Assembly (NCBI GenBank): GCA_958438185.1
Contig: CAUBQU010000043.1
Location: 1 to 8,422, forward strand
Length of the DNA stretch: 8,422 nt
DNA from: an uncultured Oscillospiraceae bacterium
Lineage (GTDB): Bacteria; Bacillota; Clostridia; Oscillospirales; Oscillospiraceae
Direction of reading: 5' to 3'
Positions 1 through 6,889 of this stretch are shown piece after piece. The position numbers were made by a program, and so were the translations under genes. The notes beneath the pieces were generated by a model. It made no database searches and was not told where the DNA came from. It saw nothing but the letters and a program-made list of their open reading frames with translations. Each line of letters opens with the position of its first letter. Position 1 is the first letter of the stretch.

Positions 1-1
1 C

Positions 2-868
2 ATCAGCAGTGTCAACCTAACGGAGCTGGTGACGGCGGAGCGGCTGTCGGATGTCTCCAACAGCTATACCAGCATCTATGCCTGGCTGCTGACGGCGCTG
101 GCGGTTTTCGCCGTCTCCATCACGCAAAAGGGCGCGGGGACGACGGTGCCGACGAGGCAGAAGGGGAAGCTCTCAAAGCGGACGATCGCCGCAGCGGTGA
201 TGATCGTCTTGCTGATCCCGCTGACATTTATCCTGGGCTATCACTTCTTTGGGGACCGGAAGTATCTGCTGATGTCCCTGCTGATCATTCTGGAGACGAT
301 GGTGCCCTTTGTGCTGGTCTTTGAGAGCCGCAAGCCCCAGGCAAGAGAGCTGGTCGTCATCGCGGTCCTGTGCGCCATCGGCATTGTCGGCCGGGCGGCG
401 TTTATCGCCGTGCCCAGCTTTAAGCCGGTGGCGGCGGTCGTGATCGTGGCTGGCGTCGCCTTTGGCGGCGAGACGGGCTTTTTGGTTGGCGCAATGACGA
501 TGTTTGGTTCCAACATGCTCTTTGGCCAGGGGCCGTGGACGCCGTGGCAGATGTTTGCCATGGGGCTCATTGGCTTTTTGGCTGGCGTTTTGTTCCGCAA
601 AGGCGTGCTGCGGCGCAGCCGCTTTGCCCTGTGCGTCTACGCGGCGCTGACGATTATTATCATCTACGGCGGCCTGATGAACCCGGCTTCCGTTTTGATG
701 AGCCAGAACGATCCGACGCTGCCGATGTTCTTCACCGCGTATCTGACGGGCTTCCCGGTGGATATGATGCACGCGGCGGCGACGGTCTTTTTCCTCTGGG
801 TGCTCTCCCAGCCGCTGCTGGAGAAGCTGGACCGCATTAAAGTCAAATACGGCCTGATCGAAGCTTGA
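2..868 (+). CDS. ECF transporter S component, probably corrinoid-specific (5' end outside window)
   Basis: This is a membrane substrate-binding (S) subunit of an energy-coupling-factor vitamin transporter, which would work with EcfT and two EcfA ATPases encoded elsewhere. The frame is open to the window edge, so the N-terminus is missing. A GTG at 29 exists, but a GGAG only 3 nt before it is poorly placed, so I treat it as internal. Counting from that GTG, a first membrane segment lies near residues 15-31, followed by a charged linker (about 32-51) and roughly seven hydrophobic stretches from 52 to 262. The segment FGQGPWTPWQMFAMGLIGF (about 165-183) and the basic tail ending KVKYGL are typical of clostridial S components. 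The extra N-terminal membrane segment plus the open upstream frame suggest that a further, possibly extracellular, domain precedes the S unit. Specificity for corrinoids is inferred only from the cobU-like gene 25 nt downstream and the CbiR-like gene after it. Another vitamin cannot be excluded. Confidence 0.8.
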   Translation: MSSVNLTELVTAERLSDVSNSYTSIYAWLLTALAVFAVSITQKGAGTTVPTRQKGKLSKRTIAAAVMIVLLIPLTFILGYHFFGDRKYLLMSLLIILETMVPFVLVFESRKPQARELVVIAVLCAIGIVGRAAFIAVPSFKPVAAVVIVAGVAFGGETGFLVGAMTMFGSNMLFGQGPWTPWQMFAMGLIGFLAGVLFRKGVLRRSRFALCVYAALTIIIIYGGLMNPASVLMSQNDPTLPMFFTAYLTGFPVDMMHAAATVFFLWVLSQPLLEKLDRIKVKYGLIEA

Positions 869-893
869 TCGGGCCCGCAGAAGAGGGCGCGCG

Positions 894-1814
894 ATGAAAC
901 TATTGATCTCTGGCGGCTGCAAAAACGGGAAATCCTCCACGGCGCTGCGTCTGGCAGCGCAGCTGGCCCGCGGGGGCCCCGCATACTATGTCGCGACAAT
1001 GCTGCCGCGGGATGCGGAGGATGACGCGCGTATTGCTTACCATGTCCGCCGCCGCCAGGGGCTGGGTCTGCAGACCATTGAGTGGGGGCGGCGGATCGAC
1101 CGTTGCCAGTTGCCCCGGGCTGGAGCGACAGTCCTAGTTGACAGTGTCACGGCATTGGTGCAAAATGAGCTGCTCTGGGCGAACGGGTCATTTCCCGCCG
1201 GGCCGACGCAGGTCGCCCAGCAGCTGCTGGCGTTTTCCCGCCAGGCGGCCCACGTGATTTTTGTAACGGATTATATTTTCAGCGATGCTGGCCGCTATAA
1301 TGCAATGACGCAGCATTATTGCAAATGCCTGGCCCAGACAGACCGGGCCCTGGCTGCCGCCTGCGATACCGTCGCGGAGATCTGCGGCACGACAGTGACC
1401 CTGCACAAGGGGACGCTGCCGCTGCTGCTGGAGCAGCCGGCGGGGGCTGCGGTGCGGGAGCTTGTCATTGCCGGTGCCGGGCAGGGCGCGCTGGACTATG
1501 TGCAGCGGACCTACGGCGTCGGACCGGAGGCGTTGCATCACTGCCGGGACGATGCGCCGCCGGACTTTTCCGCGCGCTATATCTGTGGCCTGGAGCATTA
1601 CGTCCGCTATTGCCTGGAGACGGGGCAGACGCCCCGGCTGGGCTTTGACCCGGCGGCGGTGCTGGTGTGCGGCGATCTGTTTTGCGGCGTTGTGCCGGTG
1701 GATCCGGCGCTGCGGGCCTGGCGCGAGGCGACGGGGCACTACCTGGCGCGGCTATCCAGCCAGGCGGCGCGTGTGACGCGCGTCTTTGCTGGGCTGCCCC
1801 AGCGGTTAAAATGA
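894..1814 (+). CDS. cobU: CobU-family adenosylcobinamide kinase/guanylyltransferase, tandem two-module fusion
   Basis: CobU phosphorylates adenosylcobinamide and transfers GMP to the phosphate, making AdoCbi-GDP in cobamide salvage. The protein has 306 residues, against about 180 for Salmonella CobU. Module 1 (about 1-173) has the P-loop GGCKNGKS (7-14), the strand YYVATMLP, a histidine (H50) aligning with the guanylylated His46 of Salmonella CobU, and LVDSVTALVQNELL (81-94). Its C-terminal part (VTDYIFSDAGRYN, 124-136) replaces the usual VTNEVGxGIVP motif. Module 2 (about 188-306) starts with AGAGQGALDYV (193-203), which resembles a P-loop whose lysine is alanine (A199). It ends with GDLFCGVVPVDPALRAWREATG (260-281) in two overlapping parts of the conserved CobU C-terminus, and with FAGLPQRLK. 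The ATG is preceded by AGAGGG at 882-887, 6 nt away. The gene lies 25 nt after the ECF gene and 31 nt before the TIM-barrel gene, so the three are likely one operon. The family is secure. Whether both activities are retained is not known. Confidence 0.85.
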   Translation: MKLLISGGCKNGKSSTALRLAAQLARGGPAYYVATMLPRDAEDDARIAYHVRRRQGLGLQTIEWGRRIDRCQLPRAGATVLVDSVTALVQNELLWANGSFPAGPTQVAQQLLAFSRQAAHVIFVTDYIFSDAGRYNAMTQHYCKCLAQTDRALAAACDTVAEICGTTVTLHKGTLPLLLEQPAGAAVRELVIAGAGQGALDYVQRTYGVGPEALHHCRDDAPPDFSARYICGLEHYVRYCLETGQTPRLGFDPAAVLVCGDLFCGVVPVDPALRAWREATGHYLARLSSQAARVTRVFAGLPQRLK

Positions 1815-1845
1815 CGCGTTAGGAAAATAGCAGGAGGGCCAGCCG

Positions 1846-2808
1846 ATGAAGAAGATCATGAATATCACCACCTGCGCGGAGGATACGGGCCGTTATACAG
1901 ACCGGGCGGATCTCCAGTCGTTTTTCCGCGGCTACGGCCTGGATGGGCTCGAGGTCATGCAGGCAGGCGTCTTTGCCCCGCCGGTGATCGGCCCGGCGGA
2001 TGTCATCGGTGTGCATCTGCGCTACTGGCCGGGTTGGATGGATTTCTGGCGGCAGGATGTGCTGCGCCTGGAGCTGGAATATGGCGATTTGGAGACATGC
2101 TGGCGGCATTACGGTGGCAGGACGCCGTCCGTTCTGGAAGATGCCTGCCGGCAGGATCTCGCCTTTGCCAACACCATGGCGCCGGAGTACCTGGTCTACC
2201 ATGTCTCCGACTGCTCGATGATCGAATCCATGCGGCGGAAATACCATTACCGCGATGACGAGGTGATCGACGCCACGGCGGCGCTTTGCAATGCCGTGAC
2301 CGGCGAGATCGAAGGCTCGCCCTGGCTGCTCTTTGAAAACCTCTGGTACCCGGGCCTGACGATGCTGGACCCGGAGATGACGGCCCGCCTTCTGGCGCAG
2401 GTGCGCTACCCCAAATGCGGCGTTATGCTCGATACCGGCCACCTGATGCACACGAACCCTGCGCTGCGCACGCCGGACGAGGCAGTGGATTACATCCACA
2501 AGATCCTGGACCGGTATGGGGACCTCTCCTTTATTAAGGGCATCCATCTGCACCAATCCCTGACCGGTGCGGTGGCGATGGATCTGATGCAGCATTGGCA
2601 GCCGGTCCCGGGTGATTATCAGACCAGGATCTGGGAAGTCATTGGCCATATTTTCCAGGTGGATCTGCACCAGCCGTTTGCAACGCCCCGCGTCCAGGAG
2701 CTGATCGACAGGATCCAGCCGGCGTACCTGGTGCTGGAGCTGATTAGCAGCGACCGCCCCATGCACGCGGACCTGCTGCGGCAGCAGGTAAAATTCTTGG
2801 GCAAGTAA
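1846..2808 (+). CDS. cbiR: TIM-barrel AP-endonuclease-2 family protein, probable cobamide-remodelling hydrolase CbiR
   Basis: The 320-residue protein has the layout of the xylose-isomerase-like/AP endonuclease 2 TIM-barrel superfamily. Likely metal or catalytic positions sit at strand ends: H57 in GVHLRYWPGW, H119 in VYHVSD, E164 in LLFENLWYPG, D196 and H199 in MLDTGHLMH, H234/H236 in GIHLHQS, and E298 in LVLELIS. There is no signal peptide or membrane segment, so it is cytoplasmic. CbiR of Akkermansia muciniphila belongs to this superfamily and hydrolyses the phosphoribosyl bond in the cobamide nucleotide loop, starting lower-ligand exchange. Here the gene follows a CobU-family gene and an ECF S component, which is what a remodelling locus should look like: CbiR would release cobinamide phosphate, a CobU substrate. 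The start is supported by AGGAGG at 1832-1837, 8 nt before the ATG. The superfamily call is firm. The CbiR call rests on superfamily plus neighbourhood, and a sugar phosphate isomerase/epimerase remains the alternative. Confidence 0.68.
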   Translation: MKKIMNITTCAEDTGRYTDRADLQSFFRGYGLDGLEVMQAGVFAPPVIGPADVIGVHLRYWPGWMDFWRQDVLRLELEYGDLETCWRHYGGRTPSVLEDACRQDLAFANTMAPEYLVYHVSDCSMIESMRRKYHYRDDEVIDATAALCNAVTGEIEGSPWLLFENLWYPGLTMLDPEMTARLLAQVRYPKCGVMLDTGHLMHTNPALRTPDEAVDYIHKILDRYGDLSFIKGIHLHQSLTGAVAMDLMQHWQPVPGDYQTRIWEVIGHIFQVDLHQPFATPRVQELIDRIQPAYLVLELISSDRPMHADLLRQQVKFLGK

Positions 2809-2823
2809 ACTATTATCATCTAA

Positions 2824-2861
2824 AAACGGACCTGACGCAAAAAGCGTCGGGTCCGTTTTTT
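2824..2861. terminator. Intrinsic terminator, probably bidirectional
   Basis: The left arm ACGGACCTGACGC (2826-2838), a loop of five A (2839-2843) and the right arm GCGTCGGGTCCGT (2844-2856) form a 13-bp stem with a single G-T wobble, followed by a T tract to 2861. On the other strand the run of A at 2822-2826 becomes a T tract, so the same hairpin can end both the plus-strand corrinoid operon (stop at 2808) and the minus-strand molybdenum operon (stop at 2874). Only 65 nt separate the two convergent genes, and nothing else is seen there. Confidence 0.92.
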
Positions 2862-2873
2862 GATGTGCAAGGC

Positions 2874-3368
2874 TTAGCCCAGCTTTGCGCAGTCAGCCTG
2901 GCCGCCCCGGAGCATTTCCAGGCCGTGGGCTAGGCTGGGCAAGACTGCCTCCAGGTTTTCCCGGGCGGCCTTGGGGCTGCCCGGCAGGTTGACGATCAAG
3001 CTGCGGTCCAGGAGCCCGGCGGTGGCCCGCGAGAGCATCCCCCGGGGCGTGATGCGCAGGGAGGCGGCCCGCATCGCCTCGCCGATGCCGGGGGCCATGC
3101 GCTGGCACACCGCCGCTGTGGCCTCTGGGGTGATATCCCGGGGGGCAAAGCCGGTGCCGCCGGTGGTGAGGATCAGCGCCGTGTCCGCCTGGGCGGCTTG
3201 GCGCAGGGCGTGGCAGATGGTGTCATATTCATCCGGGACAATCGCAGTATCGGTGACGGTGTACCCGGCGTCCTGCAGCAGCTGCACGAGCAGAGGGCCA
3301 CTGGCGTCCTCCCGCTGGCCTTGGGCGCAGCGGTCGCTGACGGTGATGACCATGGCGGTGAAGCTCAT
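2874..3368 (-). CDS. mogA: MogA/MoaB-type molybdopterin adenylyltransferase
   Basis: The enzyme adenylates molybdopterin with ATP and so prepares it for molybdate insertion by MoeA. The 164-residue protein matches the single-domain MogA/MoaB family in length. The N-terminal strand AMVITVSDRC (5-14) is followed by EDASGP (20-25), typical of the family. PDEYD (45-49) carries an aspartate (D46) aligning with Asp49 of E. coli MogA, and TTGGTGFAPRDITPEAT (68-84) is the molybdopterin-binding loop, with D78 aligning with the catalytic Asp82. The segment LPGSPKAARENLEAVLPSL (128-146) is the usual C-terminal helix. I chose the ATG at 3368 because it overlaps the stop of the preceding gene as ATGA (translational coupling) and begins exactly at the family N-terminus. 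The frame is open further upstream, but those 21 residues are the neighbour read in another frame. MogA and MoaB are hard to tell apart. It is the last gene of the operon, ending just before the shared terminator. Confidence 0.9.
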   Translation of the reverse strand: MSFTAMVITVSDRCAQGQREDASGPLLVQLLQDAGYTVTDTAIVPDEYDTICHALRQAAQADTALILTTGGTGFAPRDITPEATAAVCQRMAPGIGEAMRAASLRITPRGMLSRATAGLLDRSLIVNLPGSPKAARENLEAVLPSLAHGLEMLRGGQADCAKLG

Positions 3369-4399
3369 ACGCGGCCACCTGCCTTTCCAAAGGGGCAGGC
3401 CGGGTAATGGCACGGCTTGCAGCCCAGGCACAGGCCGCCCTCGCCGAGTACGGTGAAATCCTGCTTTTCCAGCCGGACTCCAGCGGCGATGCGGGGCAGG
3501 ACCAGGTCAAAGATCGTTGCCGCGGCATACATAACGCAGCCGGGCAGGCCAATCACGGGCATCCCGCCGGGGTAATAGCCCAGCAGGAACATCGCGCCCG
3601 GCAGCACCGGCGCGCCATAGGTGACGATCTGCGCGCCACTGGCGTGAATTGCGCCGGGGGTGTTGTCATCCGGGTCGACGCTCATGCCGCCGGTGCAGAG
3701 GATCAGATCAACGTCTGTCTGCCGCATCGCAGCCAGGGCGTCCAGCAGGTGCGCCATCCCGTCGTCGACGGTGACATGCTCCGTCATTGTGATGCCGAAG
3801 GCCGCCAGCTTTTGCGCGACGACGGGGGTGAAGCGATCCTGGATGCGGCCGTGGAAAACCTCGCTGCCGGTGGTGATGACGGCGGCTTTTTTCAGCCGGT
3901 AGGGCAGCAGCTCCAGAATGGGGCGGCCTCCGGCGGCTGCCTCCGCCGCCTCCAGCTTTTTTTCGTCAATGACCAGGGGGATGACCCGGGTGCCGCAGAG
4001 CTTATCGCCGGTGTGCACGGCCGTGTCGCCGTGACGGGTGGCGATCATGATCTCGTCGATGCTGTTGATCGCCAGCAGTGCGGCGCGGTTAATGCGAAAC
4101 AGCCCGTCATGGGCGGCGGTCAGCTCAATCTTGCCTTCTTTGACGGCAGAGCGGGTCATGCCTTCGTTTTCGCACAGGCGGCACAGCCGCACAGCGGCGT
4201 CGTTTTCGTGCAGCATACCCGGCGTGCACTCCCAGACATAGAGATTCTCCTTGCCCATGGAGAGCAGCACGGGGATATCCTCCGGTGTGACGACGTGGCC
4301 CTTGCGGAAGCGGGCGTCCTTATATTCGCCGGGGATGATCTGCGTCATATCATGACAGAGCACATGCCCGACGGCATCAACAGTTTTCATCAGCTTCAT
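3365..4399 (-). CDS. MoeA-like molybdopterin-binding protein with C-terminal cysteine cluster
   Basis: This 344-residue protein is related to MoeA, the enzyme that inserts molybdate into adenylated molybdopterin, but is shorter than canonical MoeA (about 400). Residues 1-60 carry a MoeA-like stretch ([17 protein letters not shown], 33-49), but I find no PxxxxSxMDGYAV-type motif of standard MoeA. A MoaB/Mog-like domain spans about 170-305: VITTGSEV (174-181), [19 protein letters not shown] (232-250) and [11 protein letters not shown] (281-291). After it a tail has four cysteines spaced CxxCxxCx4C (C324, C327, C330, C335) ending in FGK, a possible metal or iron-sulfur site. The ATG at 4399 is supported by AGGAG at 4406-4410, 6 nt away, which lies inside the end of moaC. 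The 3' end overlaps mogA by 4 nt. Its place between moaC and mogA ties it to cofactor maturation. It may be the working MoeA of this cell or a specialised molybdopterin-binding factor, so I give no symbol. Confidence 0.85.
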   Translation of the reverse strand: MKLMKTVDAVGHVLCHDMTQIIPGEYKDARFRKGHVVTPEDIPVLLSMGKENLYVWECTPGMLHENDAAVRLCRLCENEGMTRSAVKEGKIELTAAHDGLFRINRAALLAINSIDEIMIATRHGDTAVHTGDKLCGTRVIPLVIDEKKLEAAEAAAGGRPILELLPYRLKKAAVITTGSEVFHGRIQDRFTPVVAQKLAAFGITMTEHVTVDDGMAHLLDALAAMRQTDVDLILCTGGMSVDPDDNTPGAIHASGAQIVTYGAPVLPGAMFLLGYYPGGMPVIGLPGCVMYAAATIFDLVLPRIAAGVRLEKQDFTVLGEGGLCLGCKPCHYPACPFGKAGGRV

Positions 4400-4883
4400 A
4401 CGCGGCTCCTTTCGTGGCCTGGCGGGAAAAGACGCCGCTTTTTCCGCCGCTTTTTTCTAAAAGACAGATATTTTTGATCTCCATATCCCGCTGCACGGCC
4501 TTGCACATATCGTAGATCGTCAAAGCCGCCGCGCTGACGGCGGTCAATGCCTCCATTTCGACCCCCGTCTCGCCGTGGCAACGGACGCGGGCTTCGATGG
4601 CAATGCCGTCAGGCGCATAGGAAAAGGCGAGGTCGATGCCGGTCAGCAGGAGCGGGTGGCACATGGGGATGATGCTGGCGGTGTGCTTTGCGGCCTGGAT
4701 CCCGGCGATCTGGGCAACGGCCAGCACATCGCCCTTTTTCATGCCGCCGCGCCGGACGAGGGCTAGGGTCTCCGGCCGCATGGTGATAAAGCCTGCGGCG
4801 GTGGCCGCCCGGTCCGTCGCCGCTTTTTCAGAGACGTCGACCATCCGGGCGCGGCCTGCTTCGTTAAAATGGGTCAATTCCAT
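4377..4883 (-). CDS. moaC: Cyclic pyranopterin monophosphate synthase MoaC
   Basis: MoaC converts the MoaA product (3',8-cyclo-7,8-dihydro-GTP) into cyclic pyranopterin monophosphate, in the cytoplasm. The 168-residue protein shows the family landmarks: MVDVSEK (14-20), MKKGDV (48-53), [13 protein letters not shown] (72-84) and [13 protein letters not shown] (104-116), followed by [14 protein letters not shown] (121-134). By alignment with E. coli MoaC, the expected active-site residues are all present (K50, H76, E109, E111, D125, K128). The ATG at 4883 is preceded by GGAGG (4891-4895), 7 nt away. That site overlaps the end of moaA, whose stop lies 3 nt upstream of moaC. The usual family end, near KSGGKSG (144-150), is followed by an 18-residue tail that runs 23 nt into the next gene. 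Confidence 0.97.
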   Translation of the reverse strand: MELTHFNEAGRARMVDVSEKAATDRAATAAGFITMRPETLALVRRGGMKKGDVLAVAQIAGIQAAKHTASIIPMCHPLLLTGIDLAFSYAPDGIAIEARVRCHGETGVEMEALTAVSAAALTIYDMCKAVQRDMEIKNICLLEKSGGKSGVFSRQATKGAAYEADENC

Positions 4884-4886
4884 TTG

Positions 4887-5834
4887 TCATCCTCCGATCT
4901 CGTGCATATTGCGGCAGCTGCGGCTTGCGTGGTACGCGTCCATCGCGTGCTGCTGGGGTTTCTGCAAAATGGCTTGGGCGATGGCTGCGCGCAGTGCGTC
5001 CGGTGGCAGGCCCCGGAGTGGGTACTCTGCCGCCGCGTGCAGGCAGGGCTTGAGATTGCCGTTGGCCAGGACGCGGATGCGGTTGCACTGGCCGCAGAAG
5101 CGGTGGTGCATGGGCGAGATCAGTCCGACGCTGCCCCGCCACCCGGGGACCCGGTATTGCTGGGAGACGCCGTCCTGACCCACCGGGACCAGCTGCGGCG
5201 CAGCCTGCAGGACGGTACTGGCGGGCACAAAACAGTGTCCCGGCCAGGCGGCGCACGGGCCCATGGGCATCAGCTCGATAAACCGGACGCACAGGTCATT
5301 TTCCCGGGTCAGGGCGACAAAATCGCCGATCTCGTCGGTATTAAAGCCGCCGATGAGGACGACGTTCAGTTTGGTCCCAGTGAAGCCCACCGCCTGGGCT
5401 GCCTGCAGCCCGCGGTGAAACGCCTGCAGCGTCCCCAGCCGGGTGATCTGGGCAAATTTTTCCGGCTGCAGGGTGTCGAGGCTGAGGTTCAGCCGGTCCA
5501 GACCGGCGTCTCGCAGTGGCTGGGCCAGATCGGGCAGCAGCGCGCCGTTTGTCGTCATCGCCAGCGTTTCCAGCCCGGGCAGGGCCCGCAGCTGGCGGCA
5601 GAGATCGACGATCCCCCGCCGCACCAGCGGTTCGCCGCCGGTCAGGCGGATCTTGCGGATGCCGCAGGCGATGGCGGCGCGGCTGATCTCCACCAGCTCC
5701 TCCAGGGAGCAGATATCCCGGCGGGCTTTTTTGCAGACGCCCTCCGGCGGCATACAGTAGCGGCAGCGATAGTTGCACAGGTCGGTGACGGATAGCCGCA
5801 GATAGTCGATCGTCCGGCCGCACGCGTCGTTCAT
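4887..5834 (-). CDS. moaA: GTP 3',8-cyclase MoaA (radical SAM)
   Basis: MoaA uses S-adenosylmethionine radical chemistry to cyclise GTP in the first step of molybdenum cofactor synthesis. The 315-residue protein has both iron-sulfur sites: C20, C24 and C27 in CNYRCRYCMPP for the radical SAM cluster, and C247, C250 and C264 in FCGQCNRIRV...LKPCL for the GTP-binding cluster. TGGEPLVRRG (65-74) is the SAM-binding GGEP motif, NLSLDTL (116-122) is a typical barrel strand, and the protein ends with the Gly-Gly dipeptide that MoaA needs for activity (MHEIGG). The ATG at 5834 overlaps the modC stop as ATGA, and a GGGAG-type ribosome binding site precedes it. Length and motifs are complete, so the gene appears functional. 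Direct coupling to the molybdate transporter genes ties metal uptake to pterin synthesis. Confidence 0.97.
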   Translation of the reverse strand: MNDACGRTIDYLRLSVTDLCNYRCRYCMPPEGVCKKARRDICSLEELVEISRAAIACGIRKIRLTGGEPLVRRGIVDLCRQLRALPGLETLAMTTNGALLPDLAQPLRDAGLDRLNLSLDTLQPEKFAQITRLGTLQAFHRGLQAAQAVGFTGTKLNVVLIGGFNTDEIGDFVALTRENDLCVRFIELMPMGPCAAWPGHCFVPASTVLQAAPQLVPVGQDGVSQQYRVPGWRGSVGLISPMHHRFCGQCNRIRVLANGNLKPCLHAAAEYPLRGLPPDALRAAIAQAILQKPQQHAMDAYHASRSCRNMHEIGG

Positions 5835-6889
5835 ACGGTCTCCCTTCCCGTTAGCAGCATCACATGGGCAGGGTCGATCGCGACCTGGAGCGTCTCTGGC
5901 GCCTGGCCGTTTGGCCAGGTCTGCTTGGGCAGCTCCATGCGCAGCAGGCTGCGGCTGGTTTTGCCGCCAGGGGTCTCCAGCATCAGAATTGTGGAAAACA
6001 GATCGTCGATCACCCGCGCGACCCGGCAGGAAAAGGTATTTTCCCCCGTGTCAGGCTGGATAAAATGCGCCCGGACGCCGACGGCGGTCAAATCTTGCGG
6101 GACGGCCGCCGCCGTGCGCAGCGTGACGCCCCAGTCCAGGCACCGCACCGTGTGCGGATCAAGGGCTTCGGCGGCGGAGATATTTTTGCAGCCGGAGAGC
6201 AGCGCCGCGCTGACTGTCCCCGGTGCGGAGAAGAGCGTGTCCACCGGCAGCTTCGGCTCGCTGCTGCCATTTGTCAGAACACAGACGCTGTCGCAGAGCC
6301 GGTAGACCTCGTCGCGGCTGTGGGAGACATAGAGCACGTCGCCATCATACCCGTGCAGAAGGTCGGCAAGCTCCATCTCCAGCTGCCACTTGAGATAGCT
6401 ATCCAGCGCGGAAAATGGCTCATCCAGCAGAAGCGCCGCCGGGTGATTGGCAAAGATCCGCGCCAGTGCGACGCGCTGCTGCTGCCCGCCGGAGAGGGTG
6501 GCGGGCTTTTTGCCCTCCAGCCCCGTCAGGTGGAAGCGGGCGATCTGCGCCTCAGCCTCGGCCAGGCGTGTCACCCGGTTTTTTTGGCGGCACCCGGTGA
6601 GGATATTCTGCAGGACCGTCATATTGGGAAACAGCGCGTATTGCTGGAAGAGATAGCCGACCTGCCGCTTTTGGGGCGGAAGGTTGATCCGACGCTGGCT
6701 GTCAAAAAGGACGCGGCCGTCTAATGCAATATGCCCCCAATCCGGCGCTTCGATCCCGGCGATGCATTTGAGGGTCATGCTCTTGCCGCAGCCGGAGGCG
6801 CCGAGCAGGGCGAGGATATCGCCGCCTGTCTCAAAGGCGACGTCCAGTTGGAAGGCGCCCAACTGTTTGCGAAGTTCAACGTGCAGCAT
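5831..6889 (-). CDS. modC: Molybdate ABC transporter ATP-binding protein ModC
   Basis: This is the cytoplasmic ATPase that powers molybdate import with ModB. The 352 residues carry Walker A GASGCGKS (30-37), the Q-loop in LFQQYALFPNMTV (80-92), the signature LSGGQQQR (132-139), Walker B ALLLDEP (152-158) and the switch histidine in YVSHSRDE (H190). The residues after about 215 form a C-terminal regulatory region of the length expected for a TOBE (molybdate-binding) domain, with weak conservation visible by eye. The ATG at 6889 lies within the end of modB (14-nt overlap), with a G-rich GGGGG (6896-6900) as a modest ribosome binding site. The molybdate assignment, rather than sulfate or tungstate, rests on the modA, modB and moa neighbours. 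Tungstate cannot be ruled out. Confidence 0.94.
   Translation of the reverse strand: MLHVELRKQLGAFQLDVAFETGGDILALLGASGCGKSMTLKCIAGIEAPDWGHIALDGRVLFDSQRRINLPPQKRQVGYLFQQYALFPNMTVLQNILTGCRQKNRVTRLAEAEAQIARFHLTGLEGKKPATLSGGQQQRVALARIFANHPAALLLDEPFSALDSYLKWQLEMELADLLHGYDGDVLYVSHSRDEVYRLCDSVCVLTNGSSEPKLPVDTLFSAPGTVSAALLSGCKNISAAEALDPHTVRCLDWGVTLRTAAAVPQDLTAVGVRAHFIQPDTGENTFSCRVARVIDDLFSTILMLETPGGKTSRSLLRMELPKQTWPNGQAPETLQVAIDPAHVMLLTGRETV

Noticed and set aside
173..940. 255-residue minus-strand open frame opposite the ECF S component
   Set aside because: It is very rich in Arg, His, Gln and Asp, the usual complement of a hydrophobic membrane-protein gene, and so a shadow.
1819..2766. 315-residue minus-strand open frame opposite the CbiR-like gene
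   Set aside because: It lies almost exactly over the plus-strand TIM-barrel gene, which has a good ribosome binding site and conserved motifs. The antisense protein is rich in His, Arg and Gln with no domain.
3369..3431. Upstream ATG giving mogA 21 more residues
   Set aside because: The extra residues are out-of-family and come from the cysteine-rich end of the neighbour gene in another frame. The ATGA overlap at 3365-3368 marks the better start.
3407..4477. 356-residue plus-strand open frame opposite the MoeA-like gene and the end of moaC
   Set aside because: It is antisense to genes with clear conserved motifs, has a composition rich in Gln, Ala, Gly and His typical of shadow frames in GC-rich DNA, and has no recognisable domain.
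4869..5795. 308-residue plus-strand open frame opposite moaA
   Set aside because: It is a shadow of a complete moaA with both cysteine clusters. The translated protein is low-complexity and unrelated to any family I recognise.
5864..6724. 286-residue plus-strand open frame opposite modC
   Set aside because: It is antisense to a complete ABC ATPase and has no motif of its own.
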